From: Notolepis coatsorum
Taxonomy: Eukaryota; Chordata; Actinopteri; Aulopiformes; Paralepididae
Length of the DNA stretch: 64,000 nt
Reading direction: 5' to 3'
Assembly: GCA_963971535.1 (NCBI GenBank)
Contig: OZ020591.1
Location: 12,555,577 to 12,619,576 of the forward strand
Numbering within the stretch: the first letter of the stretch is position 1; each line of letters opens with the position of its first letter. The position numbers and the translations under genes are program-made. Under the pieces are notes generated by a model. The model did no database searches and was not told where the DNA came from. It was given only the letters and a program-made list of their open reading frames with translations. Shown here piece by piece: positions 37,835 to 48,480 of this stretch.

Positions 37835-39014
37835 TGTCTGATGATCTAAAAAATAGCAGCACTGCTTTTGCGGGACAATGCGGGACCGGGGGGGGGGGAG
37901 GGGGTGGGGGGGAGGGGCAAAAAAAAAAAAAAAAAACGTATTTAAATTTTTTTTATTGCTAATTAAAATTAAATAAATGTATTTATTATTTAAATGCCTA
38001 TATATCATATTCGACGCAGACGGTAGGCTATATATAGCTCATTTTGTTATTAATCTTATTAAACTCACCTCCGGTTTTGGTGATATTAGCCTCCGGATTC
38101 TATTGCCCCCTTCCCTCTGGACAGTGTCCCGGTGTTCTGCAAAATTCTACTCTTCCTCGAATTCTGCTGCCAGCGCTCCTGCGCTTTACGCACGCATGCG
38201 CATGACCCACAATCGTCATGTTGAGTCTTGTTGATATATCTTAAACAATATCTTAAACATATGTTTTTCATTGCACCTTTTGAACTGTATAAGCATGTAA
38301 ATATTTGCATGTAATTGGCTTTGCAGCTGAATGTATTTGTAGATGATAACATGTCGGTACACCTGTTGGAGTTCGGAGTGAACTATAGGGTGACGTCACC
38401 CAGCTGTCAAAAGATATAGGCGATTCGCGCTACGGCAGCAGTTTTCGAGGAGGTAGTAGAATTCGGCAGAACACCGGCTCGGACAGGTGACAGGCAGCGC
38501 GCTGCGCGACTCGAGTGAGCTGCTCAGCAGCCTCGGCTGGAGATGCATCCTGCTGCAGGACCACAGCACCGATACTCTCAGGACCGTGACACTTTGCGGA
38601 CCCACACTCTCCACTCAGCCATTGGGTGGGACGGTCACGTGACCCAAATCAGCCAATGGGAGCGAGGGTCTGGAGAGTGTGGGTCCGCAAAGTGTCGCGG
38701 TCCTAAATGTGTTGGTGCTGTGGTCCTGCAGATGGATAGGCCTACTATTGCTCGGCTGCGCAATGCATTGGTTTGTGACGTCGCCCGATTTTTTTATTTT
38801 AAATATAAGAGGGTATTGGAACGAGGCATTAAATTAACAACATTTAAAACATTTTTTAAATAATAATCTTTGAAAGATAAAAAATAAAAAATATACGTTT
38901 TTTTTTTTTTTTTTATCTTTGAATTGCAGGACATTGCTTTGTTGTTGCGGGACGCGGGACAAACGGCCCAATATCAGGACTGTCCCGCGAGTCGCGGGAC
39001 AGGTGGTCACCCTA
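37835..39014. mobile_element. Hairpin-rich insertions replacing the LINE interior
   Basis: Composite of inserted elements. The right end GTCGCGGGACAGGTGGTCAC followed by CCTAG and repeated GCGGGAC motifs look like one DNA element's terminus. Two internal palindromes stand out. GGTGTTCTGCAAAATTCTAC (38131) pairs with the inverse around 38450-38475. CTGCAGGACCACAGCACC (38553) through CACACTCTCCA pairs with TGGAGAGTGTG through GGTGCTGTGGTCCTGCAG (ending about 38733). Poly-G, poly-A and poly-T runs also occur. Left boundary and superfamily are not resolved. No gene seen. Confidence 0.55.
38553..38733. repeat. Inverted repeat, 60-65-bp arms
   Basis: The arms CTGCAGGACCACAGCACC... and ...GGTGCTGTGGTCCTGCAG are near-perfect over about 60-65 bp around a spacer of about 55 bp. 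It is a compact hairpin or MITE nested in the larger insertion. Confidence 0.88.
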
Positions 39015-39478
39015 GGGCTGGGGTGGGAGGAGGTGCATAGGGTGCTTTATTCGGGCGGGGTATCACAGAAGGTTTGAGGGAGATGGGGGTTAGGGAGTTG
39101 GGGATATCGGAAGTACTGAGTGGGGGAGGGGGTGATAAGGCGAGGGTGGTGATGGGGTTTTGAGGAATGTGGGGGTGTATGATAGGGTCTGGGGGAAAGG
39201 GTCAGAGTTGGAAGTTAGATAGAAAGTTGAAATATACATGAGTCAGAGAGTGGGATATGTAGTATAATGTAGATGTAGGTTTATAGGGATGGTGAACAGT
39301 GTGGTTGTAGGAAGGTGTTTGTAGGTTAGGTAGTTAGTTAGACTAGTGGTTAGAGAGGGGAGACTGGAAGGCTGGCCCGATCGCCGGGTCGGTAGGTGGC
39401 GGTAAATGGCCCAAATTTGGTGCCCGTCCGCCGTAAAACACCAAATAGAAGAAGAAGAAGAAGAAGTTGAACTCGAGG

Positions 39479-39796
39479 AAACGCCCACATCCAAGATGGC
39501 GATCTTAGCCTACTGTTAGCCTACTGCTAACCTATTGCTACAAGTCGTTAGCAAGTTACTTTAAAATCAACTGTAGACGAACAGCAGCAAGTATAGCTCG
39601 TTTTTCATATGAAGAGTACAGCAGTATGATTGTATTATTCTGATTATGTGATCAAAGTGATCATTTTGATTTGTATTTACCATTACCTTGTATTGCCGAC
39701 ATCGCCGTCAAGCTTGCTGCCATGATGGTCGATACTTCCGCATTTCGGGACGCGAAGTGGGAGATATCGGGGTATATAAAAAACTCCCATATGACC
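39479..39796. other. No gene seen; YY1-like motif
   Basis: Sequence right of the plus-strand LINE. CCAAGATGGCGATC at about 39492 matches a YY1-type promoter motif, and GTATATAAAA at about 39770 resembles a TATA box. No open frame of note. Either motif may be chance. Confidence 0.4.
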
Positions 39797-40592
39797 TAGT
39801 AGGAATTACCATAGACCACTACACTTCCGCGTTACATTGAAATCAAGGAGGAGATTGCGGGGGTCAAATGAATGGATGTGGACGAGAGCCGTGATGGAAG
39901 TGGTTGCCGATACGGCTGTGGGGGTGCTAGAGACATGATCGAATAGACGTTTATGCGCCTCGCTCTCCTGAACACGGCGTGACCCATAACTAATCGATCA
40001 GAACTAAATCGGCAGAGAAAAAGCCCATTTTAAAGCACCTATTCCGCTTGGACATGCGCAGAGTGCCCATGGAGTCTGGACGACGCGAGATGACGCTCGA
40101 ATGAATGTGGACCGTTCTATCAGAGGGGGGAGCTTCGGTGGCCAGCCGAACAGGATAATGAAAAAATGATCCCACTAAATGGCCAGACGTGTCTTATGGC
40201 GACATCTACAATTACCTCATTGAGTCTCCAGGTAGACTAATGTTTATATTTAAGTGCAGCGGTCTGTAGCCACTTACATGACCATCGAAGCTCCCCCCTC
40301 TGATGGAACAGTCCACATTCATTCGAGCGTCATCTCGCGTCGTCCAGACTCCATGGGCACTCTGCGCATGTCCAAACGGAATAGGTGCTTTAAAATGGGC
40401 TTTTTCTCTGCCGATTTAGTTCTGATCGATTAGTTATGGGTCACGCCGTGTTCAGGAGAGCGAGGCGCATAAACGTCTATTCGATCATGTCTCTAGCACC
40501 CCCACAGCCGTATCGGCAACCACTTACATCACGGCTCTCGTCCACATTCATTCATATGCACCCCCCGCAATCTCCTCCCTGATTTCAGAATC
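39797..40592. mobile_element. Large foldback element (arms of about 260-300 bp)
   Basis: 39896-40141 is inverted at about 40284-40545 with only a few mismatches, around a spacer of about 142 bp. Shared arm features include GACATGCGCAGAGTGCCC, GACGACGCGAGATGACGC and ATCGATCAGAACTAAATCGG. The arms extend outward (GGAGGAGATTGCGGGGG), and the right arm resumes at about 43703 after the minus-strand LINE, pairing CGGAAGTGTTACGGTGGTCT with the left-arm area near 39810-39835. A diverged piece sits at 36822. No coding sequence; presumably a non-autonomous foldback or MITE. Confidence 0.82.
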
Positions 40593-40952
40593 CCTTCTTC
40601 TTCTTCTTTTTGGTGTTTTACGGCGGACGGCCACCATAAATGGGGCATTTACCGCCACCTACCGACCCGGAAATCGGGCCAGTCTTCCATTCTCCCCTCT
40701 TCTTTCTTCTTCAATGGTTTAACAAAAACAAAAACAAAACCCATCCCTAACATCACCACCATATCCAAACCTAATCTATGAGTCCCTCACTCTAACCACT
40801 ATTCTACCTAACTACCTAACCTACAAACACCTTCCTACAACCACACTGTTCACTATCCCTATCAACCTCCATCTACATTATACTACATATCCCACTCTCT
40901 GACTCACGTAAATTTCAACTTTCTATCTACCTTCCAACTCTAACACTTTCCC

Positions 40953-42800
40953 TCAAACCCTATCATACACCCCCACATCTCTCAAAAACCCCAACACCAC
41001 CCTCGCCTTATCTCCCCCTCCCCCACTCAGTATTTCCGATATCCCTAGCTCCCTAACCCCCATCTCCCTCAATTTTCCCTTCATCTCTCTCCTCTGCACT
41101 GTATAAGCCCTACACTCCAACAGTACATGCCCCACTGATTCCTCCTCCTCCTCACACCCCTCACAGAGCCCACTCTGATGCTTCCCCACCAGCTTCAGGT
41201 TTTTATTAAACCCACAGTGCCCCAGCCTCAACCTCATCCACACTACTTCCTCCCTCCTATCTCTCAAACTACCCCCCTCCCGACCCCTAACACTGCGCTG
41301 GACCTGATAGAAATGACGCCCTTTTACCCCCCCCTCCCACCTCTCCTGCCACATCTGAACTGCCCTCTCCCAAATCATCCCCTTCGCCTCAGCCTTACTG
41401 ACCCTAACCTGCATATCCACCGCCCCCTTCCTCAAGGCCCCCTTAGCCAACTTGTCCGCCTCCTCATTTCCCCTCACTCCTACATGCGCCGGGACCCACA
41501 AAAATCTCACCTCTTTCCCTTGTCTCACACACCTAGTCATACTCATCAACACCTCATACAGCATATCCTGCCGGCTGCTGGATCTAAAAGACCTCAAGCT
41601 AGCCAACACTGATGCTGAATCACTGCAAACCACCACCTTCCCCACCCGAGCCTGCTCCACCCACCTCAGTGCCACCAGCACAGCCACCATCTCAACTGTG
41701 TACACACCCAGACCGTTCGTAGTCCTCCGGCTTACCGCCACTCCCCTCCCTGGGACCACCACTCCAAACCCTGACACCCCAGACTCCGGATCCTTCGACC
41801 CATCTGTATACACAGCTGTAAAGTCCCCATACGAATCACGCAACAGTCCCTCACAAGCACTAACCACCTCCACCCTTTCCCCTGACCTCTTCACTTCCAT
41901 CATCCTCCAATCCACCTCAGGCCACTCTAACAACCACGGAGCCACGGCTGGATATACCACCGAGGGGCTTATATTAAGACCCCCCACTCCAAACTCCACC
42001 GCCACTCCCTGCCCTACCCGGCCAAAATTCTCCTTCTTACCCTTCCCATTCTCCCAGCAATCCCTCAGAACCCCCTTAGTCGGGTGAGAGTCCCCATGTC
42101 CCTGCAGATTCACCCAATAATTCGCCATTAACTGTCTACGCCTAATCTCCAAGGGCATCTCCCCCATCGCCACCTGAAGAGCCGGAACTGAAGTGGTCTT
42201 AAAAGCCCCACTACAGATCCTCAATGCCCGCGCCTGAAGCACATCCAACTTCCTCAAATGCACCTGTGCCGCTGACCCATACGCTATACACCCATAATCT
42301 ATCATTGCCCTAACTAACCCTACATATACTGACCTCAACGCCTCACTACTACTTCCCCAGTCCCTACCAGCCAAACACTTCATTACATTCAACACCTTAT
42401 TCCCCCTTTCCCCTATCCTCCTAACATGGCCCTCCCACGTAAGATGAGAGTCAAAAACCACCCCTAGGTACTTAAATGTTGCTACCCTCTCTAGCTCCTG
42501 ACCATATAACCTAAGCTTTATCCCTTCCTGCACCCTCTTCCTAGTAAAAACCATAAACTTCGTCTTTTCCACTGAAAACCTACACCCCCAATCTAACCCC
42601 CACTGCTCTACACTATCTATTGCTTCCTGAACCTTGCGTACCCCATACTCTACACTCCTCCCCCTCTTCCATAAAGCGCCATCATCCGCAAACAAAGACC
42701 TTCCAATCCCCCCCCTACCCCCCCAAATACATCATTTATCATAACTACGTAGAGGAGTGGGCTAATCACACTCCCCTGCGGGGTTCCATTACTAACCACT
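40953..42800 (-). CDS. LINE ORF2 C-terminus: reverse transcriptase plus RNase H
   Basis: 580 residues are open from a TTG at 42695, with upstream coding sequence continuing to about 42800 (GTPQGSVISPLLYVVMINDV) in a frame offset by one base at a G-run. Motif C FADDGALW is at residues 2-9, and FKYLGVVFDS at 74-83. An RNase H domain follows, with catalytic-type residues Asp298 (YTDGS), Glu335 (TVEM), Asp359 (CSDSAS), His404 (VPAHVG) and Asp414 (EEADKLA). The end carries a Cys/His cluster, GLCEGCEEEEESVGHVLLEC. The RT plus RNase H order supports the I/Nimb group rather than L1, L2 or RTE. All four RNase H acidic residues are kept. The copy is 5'-truncated and interrupted, so it is not functional. 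Confidence 0.9.
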
Positions 42801-43600
42801 ACACGACCAAGGTACCCATGTACATGTCAAAATACTTCCCAAAGGTCAGTGAATACCACGATCACAACACCAGAGGGAGCTCCACAAATCATGTTAAACC
42901 CAGATTCGGCTCAAATAAGGGACTAAACACGTTTCGCAATTATGCCACATCAATGTGGAACGCCCTACCCAAAGCTGTAAAGGAATGTGGATCACTACCC
43001 ACTTTCAAAACCTCTCTCAAGGGACACCTACGGGAGACTGCAATTCAACACTGGCCCCTGTAAATATCCTAACCCAACCCCCTCCAATGTACAGTCATTT
43101 ACCTAGTATGGTTTTGTCAATAGTCCAATGTACAATTTTGTTTGTTTGTACAGTGTCTCCCCCCCCCCCCCCCTCAATGTACAGTTTTGCTTGTATATAC
43201 AGTGTGCCCCCCCCCCCAACCACCTCCAATGTAGATTACCCAGTATGGTTGTCAATATCCCAGTGTACCCAACCCCCCCCCACCCAACCTCCTCCAATGT
43301 ACAGTTTCTACGTCAAATGTATATACTCCCTTTTCCTGACTCCTTCTGTATCACAAACAGTACTGTATTTGCAAATCTGGTATGTCATAAATGTATAGAT
43401 GTAGCAGTACTGACTATCTGTATGTCATGTATGTCATATATGTCCTGATGAATTGAAAATGGGGGACCCTGATGTAAACAAGACGAAAGTCTTTCTCTGG
43501 TCTGCATCCCCTTAACAATTGTGTGTATTGAGCTGTACTGTATTGTACCCATTCTGCAATCTGTTAATAAAGTTTTCAATCAATCAATCAATCTGGACCT
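42799..43600 (+). mobile_element. Jockey/L2-like LINE 3' end inserted into the Nimb LINE
   Basis: Starts near CACTACACGACCAAGG and codes YTTKVPMYMSKYFPKVSEYH and on to the C-terminal pattern SMWNALPKAVKEC, ending LRETAIQHWPL at 43063. This is the typical end of a jockey-superfamily ORF2. A C-rich 3' UTR with repeated CAATGTACAG motifs, the GGGGGACCCTGATGTAAAC block and an (AATC)n tail follow. The sequence ACTACACG is shared with the target, so the exact joint is ambiguous. Part of the Nimb LINE continues at 43601-43702. Confidence 0.88.
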
Positions 43601-43745
43601 GACTTGACAGCACCCCCCCCCCCCCCCACTTTAACCTGAATCTTCCTACCCGACAAAAAACTCCTCACCCAATTAAAAACCCTCCCTCCTATCCCCAAAG
43701 ATTTCAGAATCCCGGAAGTGTTACGGTGGTCTATACCACTAGGAG

Positions 43746-44482
43746 GCTGACGTGAATGGCTTTGGCGTCAGTGGCCAATCAGATCACGGAACCCGAACGC
43801 GGAACTGCAACTCCGTTGGTAAAAGACTAAAGAAGAGGCAGCCGGCGTCGCCGTCGGCCATTATTACACCCATTGAAGAAGAAGACTACACGCGGTCCTC
43901 CTGCTGCTGCTCCTCGGTCCTGGTCGTGTCTCTAGTGGGACTGACGTCTGAGCCCCGTCCTCCTGCTGATGGAGGCTCGTCAGGTAGTGACTGAAATGTG
44001 TTTTCTAGCTGCATGTCTTCAGTGTTTGAGGGGAGTTCTCCTCTTACTGTGTTGTTAGCAGCGTCCACAGCTGCTTCTTATCACTCGTGGTGGTTGATGT
44101 TGGCCTAGTTAGCATAGCCAGCCATTAGCTCTCTCTCGTTTCAACTGCTCCTGTTTATCAGGGGATGCTGTTTGTTTTCGGTCTTGCTCCACGTTCATTC
44201 CAATAGTTACTATTATGTGGTATATCTCGGTAGTTTCCCCCTCTGTATCTGGGGCTAGTGTTCCCTTAGCTGCTGTTAGCTTAGCTTGTTGGAGTCGACT
44301 AGATGGCCTCTATTGTTGTCTCACCTTTGGTGTCCATGGTATTGTCGGCTCATTCTCTTCCAAATTAAATGTCTTCGTCTCGAGTACGACTATTATCTGT
44401 AGATGTCCACAGCAGTCTTTACAGGGGGACATATCCGCGGGGTGATGCAATAGGGTAAATCTGCAGTGCCGCAGATGTTGTA
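43746..44482 (+). other. Low-repeat stretch; possible host first exon (weak)
   Basis: It begins with CpG-rich sequence (GCCGGCGTCGCCGTCGGCC at about 43840). CTGATGGAGGCTCGTCAG|GTAGTG at about 43965 places a short ATG-started reading (MEARQ) against a splice-donor-like site. The following 480 bp look like ordinary intron or unique sequence. This would fit a plus-strand promoter with a first exon. No protein domain supports it, and the next coding exon is not identified in the window. Confidence 0.2.
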
Positions 44483-45009
44483 TTTGCAGAATGGGTACAA
44501 TACAGTACAGCTCAATAAATACACACAATTGTTAAGGGGATGCAGACCAGAGAAAGACTTTCGTCTTGTTTACATCAGGGTCCCCCATTTTCAATTCATC
44601 ATAACATATATGACACACATGACATACAGATAGACAGTACTGCTACATCTATACATTTATGACGTACCAGATACATTGGGGGAGGTGGGGTTGGGTAGGT
44701 GGGGTGGGGTTGAGTGGCTGGGGGGGGGGGGGGGGGGGGGGTTGGATAGGAGGGGAGGGTGGGTGGGGGACACTGTACAACTGTACAAGCAAAACTGTAC
44801 ATTGGAATATTGACAAAGCCATACTTGGTCATTTACTGTACATTGGAGGGGGTTGGGTTAGGACATTTACAGTGGCCAGTTTCGAATTGCAGTCTCCCGT
44901 AGGTGTTCTTTGAGAGTGGTTTTGAAAGTGGGTAGTGATTCACATTCCTTTACAGCTTTGGGTAGGGCGTTCCACATTGATGTGGCATAATTGCGAAACG
45001 TGTTTAGTC

Positions 45010-45965
45010 TAGGGATGCACGATATTGATTTTTTGACACGGATACCGATAACTTTATGCTCCTCAAGCCGATAACCGATATCGATAACCGATATTTATTG
45101 TATTATAATATTTTTTTTAAATGTATATATATATCTCCTATATTTTTTTTGATCAATTTTTTTTATTTTTTTTTTTAGTATTTATAAGCTCTGACGTCAT
45201 CGGTACTGCTATCGGTACTCGAGAAATTATGGAGTTTTTTTTGAGGAATTTAAACGTTGCAAACTAATCTTGTTGGCCGTTTTCTATATCTCTCCTGCCT
45301 CGGTGTCTCTGCCTGCGCGAGCAGCGGGCTGTGCTCACACACACACTCACTCACACACACACACACACGGGTGCTGCCGAGTACAGACAGCTCTGCTCTC
45401 ATCATGGCGGACAGAACGAAATTCAAAAGTCTGGGTCTATTTTTACTAAAGTCGATGCTGACAACGCTCGTTGCCACAAGTGCAACAAGACATTTGCCAG
45501 TAATGTATAAGCGCTGGTACTTGTCAATGTGGCTGGCGGGGATCTAACGTTATTAGCCTGAGCTCCGAGTAGAGTAATGGCTGACAATCCGGAGGTAAAT
45601 AAACGAACGAGAGCTTCTGATTGGTGGTAAGAAGAAGAGGTGGGTGCAAGCGGTGGGACGTAATTGGCAGAACGACTGTCTGCCTCCGAATGTAACGTGA
45701 CTACGTCACAGCCAAGAAAGGGAGCGCTGGATTTGTGAAAAACTCCCTGTTCCTAAACCACACGCTATCAATCGTACCACAGTACTGGCAAAACGGGAGG
45801 AGGCTATAATAAAAACAAGCGCCCTTCATCCAAATCCACCCACACCGGATTTCTTTTAACCAAAAAATGTATTATATATTATCGGAGCTATCAATAACGT
45901 TATCGGGTTTCTCGGGATGACGTCATAATTGCTGATATCGGCCCGATAATTATCGTGCATCCCTA
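45010..45965. mobile_element. hAT-type element 1 (TAGGGATGCACGATA ends)
   Basis: Inverted ends TAGGGATGCACGATA and TATCGTGCATCCCTA; 8-bp duplication GTTTAGTC at 45002-45009 and 45966-45973. The interior retains a short Cys-rich piece near 45450 (VDADNARCHKCNKTFAS) that looks like part of a BED zinc finger from an autonomous hAT transposase. It is a deleted derivative of 956 bp. Confidence 0.93.
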
Positions 45966-46086
45966 GTTTAGTCCCTTGTTTGAGCCGAATCTGGGTTTAA
46001 CATGATTTGTGGAGCTCCCTCTGGTGTTGTGATCGTGGTATTCACTGACCTTTGGGAAGTATTTTGACATGTACATGGGTACCTTG

Positions 46087-46389
46087 TAGGGATGGGTACC
46101 GAATTCGGTACTTTTGAGGTACCGAACCGAAACACGTCGGACGTCGTCGGTACTACCGAGTATCGATTCAAGTGAGATACCAAAAAAAACAACAAAGCAG
46201 TCGGAGCAATGGCAAGCCGAAAACGGTCGAAATTGTTGTTATTTGAAGTTTGGATTATTTTTTTCACGACTGAGGTAGGTAAATAAAAAATTGAGACTAA
46301 AGTACCGAAAAAAGTTACTGTTGGGTACCGGTATCGATTCACAGGTACCGGTACCGTATCGGTTCAAATGTGAAAGGTACCCACCCCTA
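46087..46389. mobile_element. hAT-type element 2 (TAGGGATGGGTACC ends)
   Basis: 303-bp MITE. Ends TAGGGATGGGTACC and GGTACCCACCCCTA; 8-bp duplication GTACCTTG at 46079-46086 and 46390-46397. The interior is rich in GGTACCG motifs. No coding capacity. Confidence 0.93.
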
Positions 46390-46415
46390 GTACCTTGGTC
46401 GTGTAGTGTATCTTG

Positions 46416-47259
46416 TAGGGGTGGGACAATACATCGATCCAGATCGATATATCGATCTATTATCAATTATCAAATAGGATCGATGCAACGTAAAAAGATC
46501 GATTCATATTGCGATACTCTTATTTTGAAAATCCCCTCGTGAGCATATCCGCCCGGCTGGCTGCAACAACAACAGTAGCTCAGCGCAGCTCAGCGTGTGT
46601 AGACGTTAGACAACATTGCTTCAGAGTCCGCCTATTTTGCCCGAAATAAGTGCCTGTTGTTTTTTTCCCCCACAAGGGGTCAAATGCATCTAACATGCTT
46701 TCCATCCTCGCCATTCCTTTATGCCTACGTCGCGTTAAATACCGAAATTAATGTTGCGTTAGCGTGAGCTAACTAAGCTAAGCTGATAGAGAGAGCAGCA
46801 GAGGTCCACTAGGGACTGGGAAGGAGGGGGGGTTACTGCATTCTCGAGATAGCCCCACTAACAGGATCTGGTCGGTACTGCACCTTCCGACTCCCAATAT
46901 GCCTTTTCCAGCCAAAATACAGCGCTGTGATAGGATATTAATATCAGAAAAAAAAGAAACAAACCAAAAACAGTGAACAGGAGGTCTATTTGTATTAAAA
47001 ACAATAGATTGTTTTTCATTTAAATGTCTGGAAGAGATCAAAAATAAAAATGTCATGATATTTCCATTGCCTTTTTTTGTTGTTGATTTAAATGTTACTG
47101 ATTGTGTTAAATGGGCATATAATATCGTCTCATATAGATCGCAGGCACCTGAATCGAATCGTATCGTATCGTGGCAGACTTTGTGATATCGGAAAATATC
47201 GTATCGTTGTCCAAAGAATCGATATCATATCGTGATGAAACTGGTGATTCCCACCCCTA
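46416..47259. mobile_element. hAT-type element 3 (TAGGGGTGGGA ends)
   Basis: 844 bp. Ends TAGGGGTGGGACAAT and ATTCCCACCCCTA; 8-bp duplication GTATCTTG at 46408-46415 and 47260-47267. Subterminal ATCGATA/TATCG repeats. No transposase recognised. It lies only 26 bp of LINE sequence away from element 2. Confidence 0.92.
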
Positions 47260-47303
47260 GTATCTTGTAGACCAGGCCCATTGCAAGTTGCTGTACTCTG
47301 TCG

Positions 47304-47991
47304 TAGGGCTGGGCGATATGGAAAAAAATCATATCGCGATAACGATATGATAATTTTATTTTATTTCTCGATATCGATAATTATCGAATTGTTATAAGTA
47401 TAATTTTTTTTTTTTTTTTTTTACAGATGTATGTTTATTTTGCAGCAATTCTTTGTCATTGCCGCCATCTTTAGTGTTACATCCCCTCACACTCCAGTTC
47501 TCAGGCTGCAGCTGGTTTAAAAGCTAAAGTAAACCGGCTTCTCTGCTGGCTGTGGCTCCAGAGGAGTTGAACAGTTCTGGCTCTGCTAGTTTATTTTCGA
47601 TCTTTTGGCGCTTTTTTGGTGGACAAACCACCGCACATGTGCACTGTGACTCGTGACTGGAGTCTAGTTCTGCTAGCACACATAGCCTACTGTGTACAGA
47701 CGGTTTCAAAATGTATTTTAAATTAGAAAGCAAACAAAATAAATGGACAAGAGAAAAATAAATCTGAATTTGGTCAGTATTGTCATTTGGACAAGCAAAG
47801 CCATTACTTTAAGTTGCAGGCAAGAAAGACAAGTCTGTCCACTGTCTCTGGTTTTAAAACTGCCCTGTTGCAGGTAAAAAAAAAAAAAAAAAAAAAAACG
47901 ATTTTTCGATTTTTTTTAAATTTCGATATTCGATATCGATTATTAAAATATATCGCGATATTTATCGTTATCGTTATATCGCCCAGCCCTA
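47304..47991. mobile_element. hAT-type element 4 (TAGGGCTGGGCGATAT ends)
   Basis: 688 bp. Ends TAGGGCTGGGCGATAT and ATATCGCCCAGCCCTA; 8-bp duplication CTCTGTCG at 47296-47303 and 47992-47999. Subterminal TATCGCGATA repeats; poly-T and poly-A runs near both ends. Same end family as 57158-57986 and the right end at 56629. No coding capacity. Confidence 0.94.
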
Positions 47992-48371
47992 CTCTGTCGT
48001 CTACTCTAAGCCATCCTAGGTTGTCAAAGTGGGCAGGGGTGAGGCGGGTTCTAGGAGTAAGGTCAAGCAGTAGTCTGACCAGTTTGTTTTGTGATGTTTG
48101 TAATTTAGTTTTTAGCGCCTTTGAGGTGCTTTGGTACCATGAGGTGCAAGCATAGTCGTAGTACCCTTGAATGAGTGCTCCTGCCAGAGTCTTCAGGGTA
48201 TTCTTGTTTACCAGAGAGGAGATCCGGTACAAGAATCGAGTTCGTTGGTTGACTTTTTTTATTACATTGGATGCCATTTTGTCACAGGAAAGATTTTCCT
48301 CTAGCATGGAACCTAGGTATGTAATTTCATCTTTCCTTGTGACAATATTGTCACTCACTGTAACTGAGAAG
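47992..48371 (-). pseudogene. LINE reverse transcriptase C-terminal fragment
   Basis: The minus frame reads ITYLGSMLEENLSCDKMASN (thumb region), ALIQGYYDYACTSWY and KLQTSQNKLVRLLLDLTPRT, then HFDNLGWLRVDDRV, typical of jockey-superfamily ORF2 after the catalytic palm. The frame continues only across hAT insertions, so this is a dead fragment. The catalytic FADD part is not present in the window for this copy. Confidence 0.85.
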
Positions 48372-48480
48372 TAGGGCTGTCTTAAATACTTCGAAGCTTC
48401 GTTCGATGGCACAAGCTTCGAACATTAAAAAAAAATCGATTTTTTTTTTTTTTTAATTTTTTTTTTTATGTTTTTTTTTA
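48372..48480. mobile_element. hAT-type end fragment (TAGGGCTGTCTTAAAT)
   Basis: Starts TAGGGCTGTCTTAAATACTT right after LINE sequence (CTGAGAAG would be its left duplication) and continues through CGAAGCTTCG motifs and poly-T. No matching right end was found, so it is truncated or was overwritten by the following LINE end. Confidence 0.6.

Larger units (their letters stand above)
37066..39465 (+). mobile_element. Nimb/I-type LINE, plus copy, flanked by a 13-bp duplication
   Basis: The target duplication GTTGAACTCGAGG lies at 37053-37065 and 39466-39478. The 3' end (39060-39465) matches the other copy's 3' end (reverse of 40593-41080), including GGGTCGGTAGGTGGCGGTAA and a (GAA)n tail. The 5' part carries the Tudor-containing ORF (37116). 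Most of ORF2 is absent, and 37835-39014 is occupied by hairpin-rich inserted sequence. The matched duplications make the Tudor ORF part of the inserted unit, not of a flanking host gene. Confidence 0.85.
40593..43702 (-). mobile_element. Nimb/I-type LINE, minus copy, 5'-truncated
   Basis: Flanked by GATTTCAGAATCCC (40578-40592 and about 43703-43717), a target duplication of about 14 bp. The 3' end is on the left with (GAA)n, seen as CTTCTTCTTC. The body encodes reverse transcriptase C-terminus, RNase H and a Cys/His-rich tail. It was inserted into the right arm of the foldback element. It was later hit near 42799 by a plus-strand jockey/L2-like LINE tail, beyond which the older reverse transcriptase sequence continues (GGRVFNWVRSFLSGRKIQVKVG, split here as GGRVFNWVRSFL and SGRKIQVKVG) to about 43700. 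Confidence 0.9.
44483..48371 (-). mobile_element. Jockey/L2-like LINE, minus copy, split by four hAT elements
   Basis: The 3' tail (reverse) is at 44483-44600, the G-rich UTR to about 44870, and the ORF2 C-terminus from 44880 up. LINE pieces: 44483-45009, 45966-46086, 46390-46415, 47260-47303 and 47992-48371. Each junction shows one 8-bp duplication, so the pieces join seamlessly once the hAT inserts are set aside. The 3' UTR contains a G-run of about 20 near 44720. The upstream (5') end near 48371 abuts another hAT end. Same family as 42799-43600. Confidence 0.9.

Noticed and set aside
41178-42087. Plus-strand Pro/Thr-rich open frames
   Set aside because: Antisense shadows of the LINE RNase H region; composition reflects the G-rich coding strand.
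43128-43448. Pro-rich small protein near 43.1-43.4 kb
   Set aside because: It is the C-rich 3' UTR of the LINE, with homopolymer runs.
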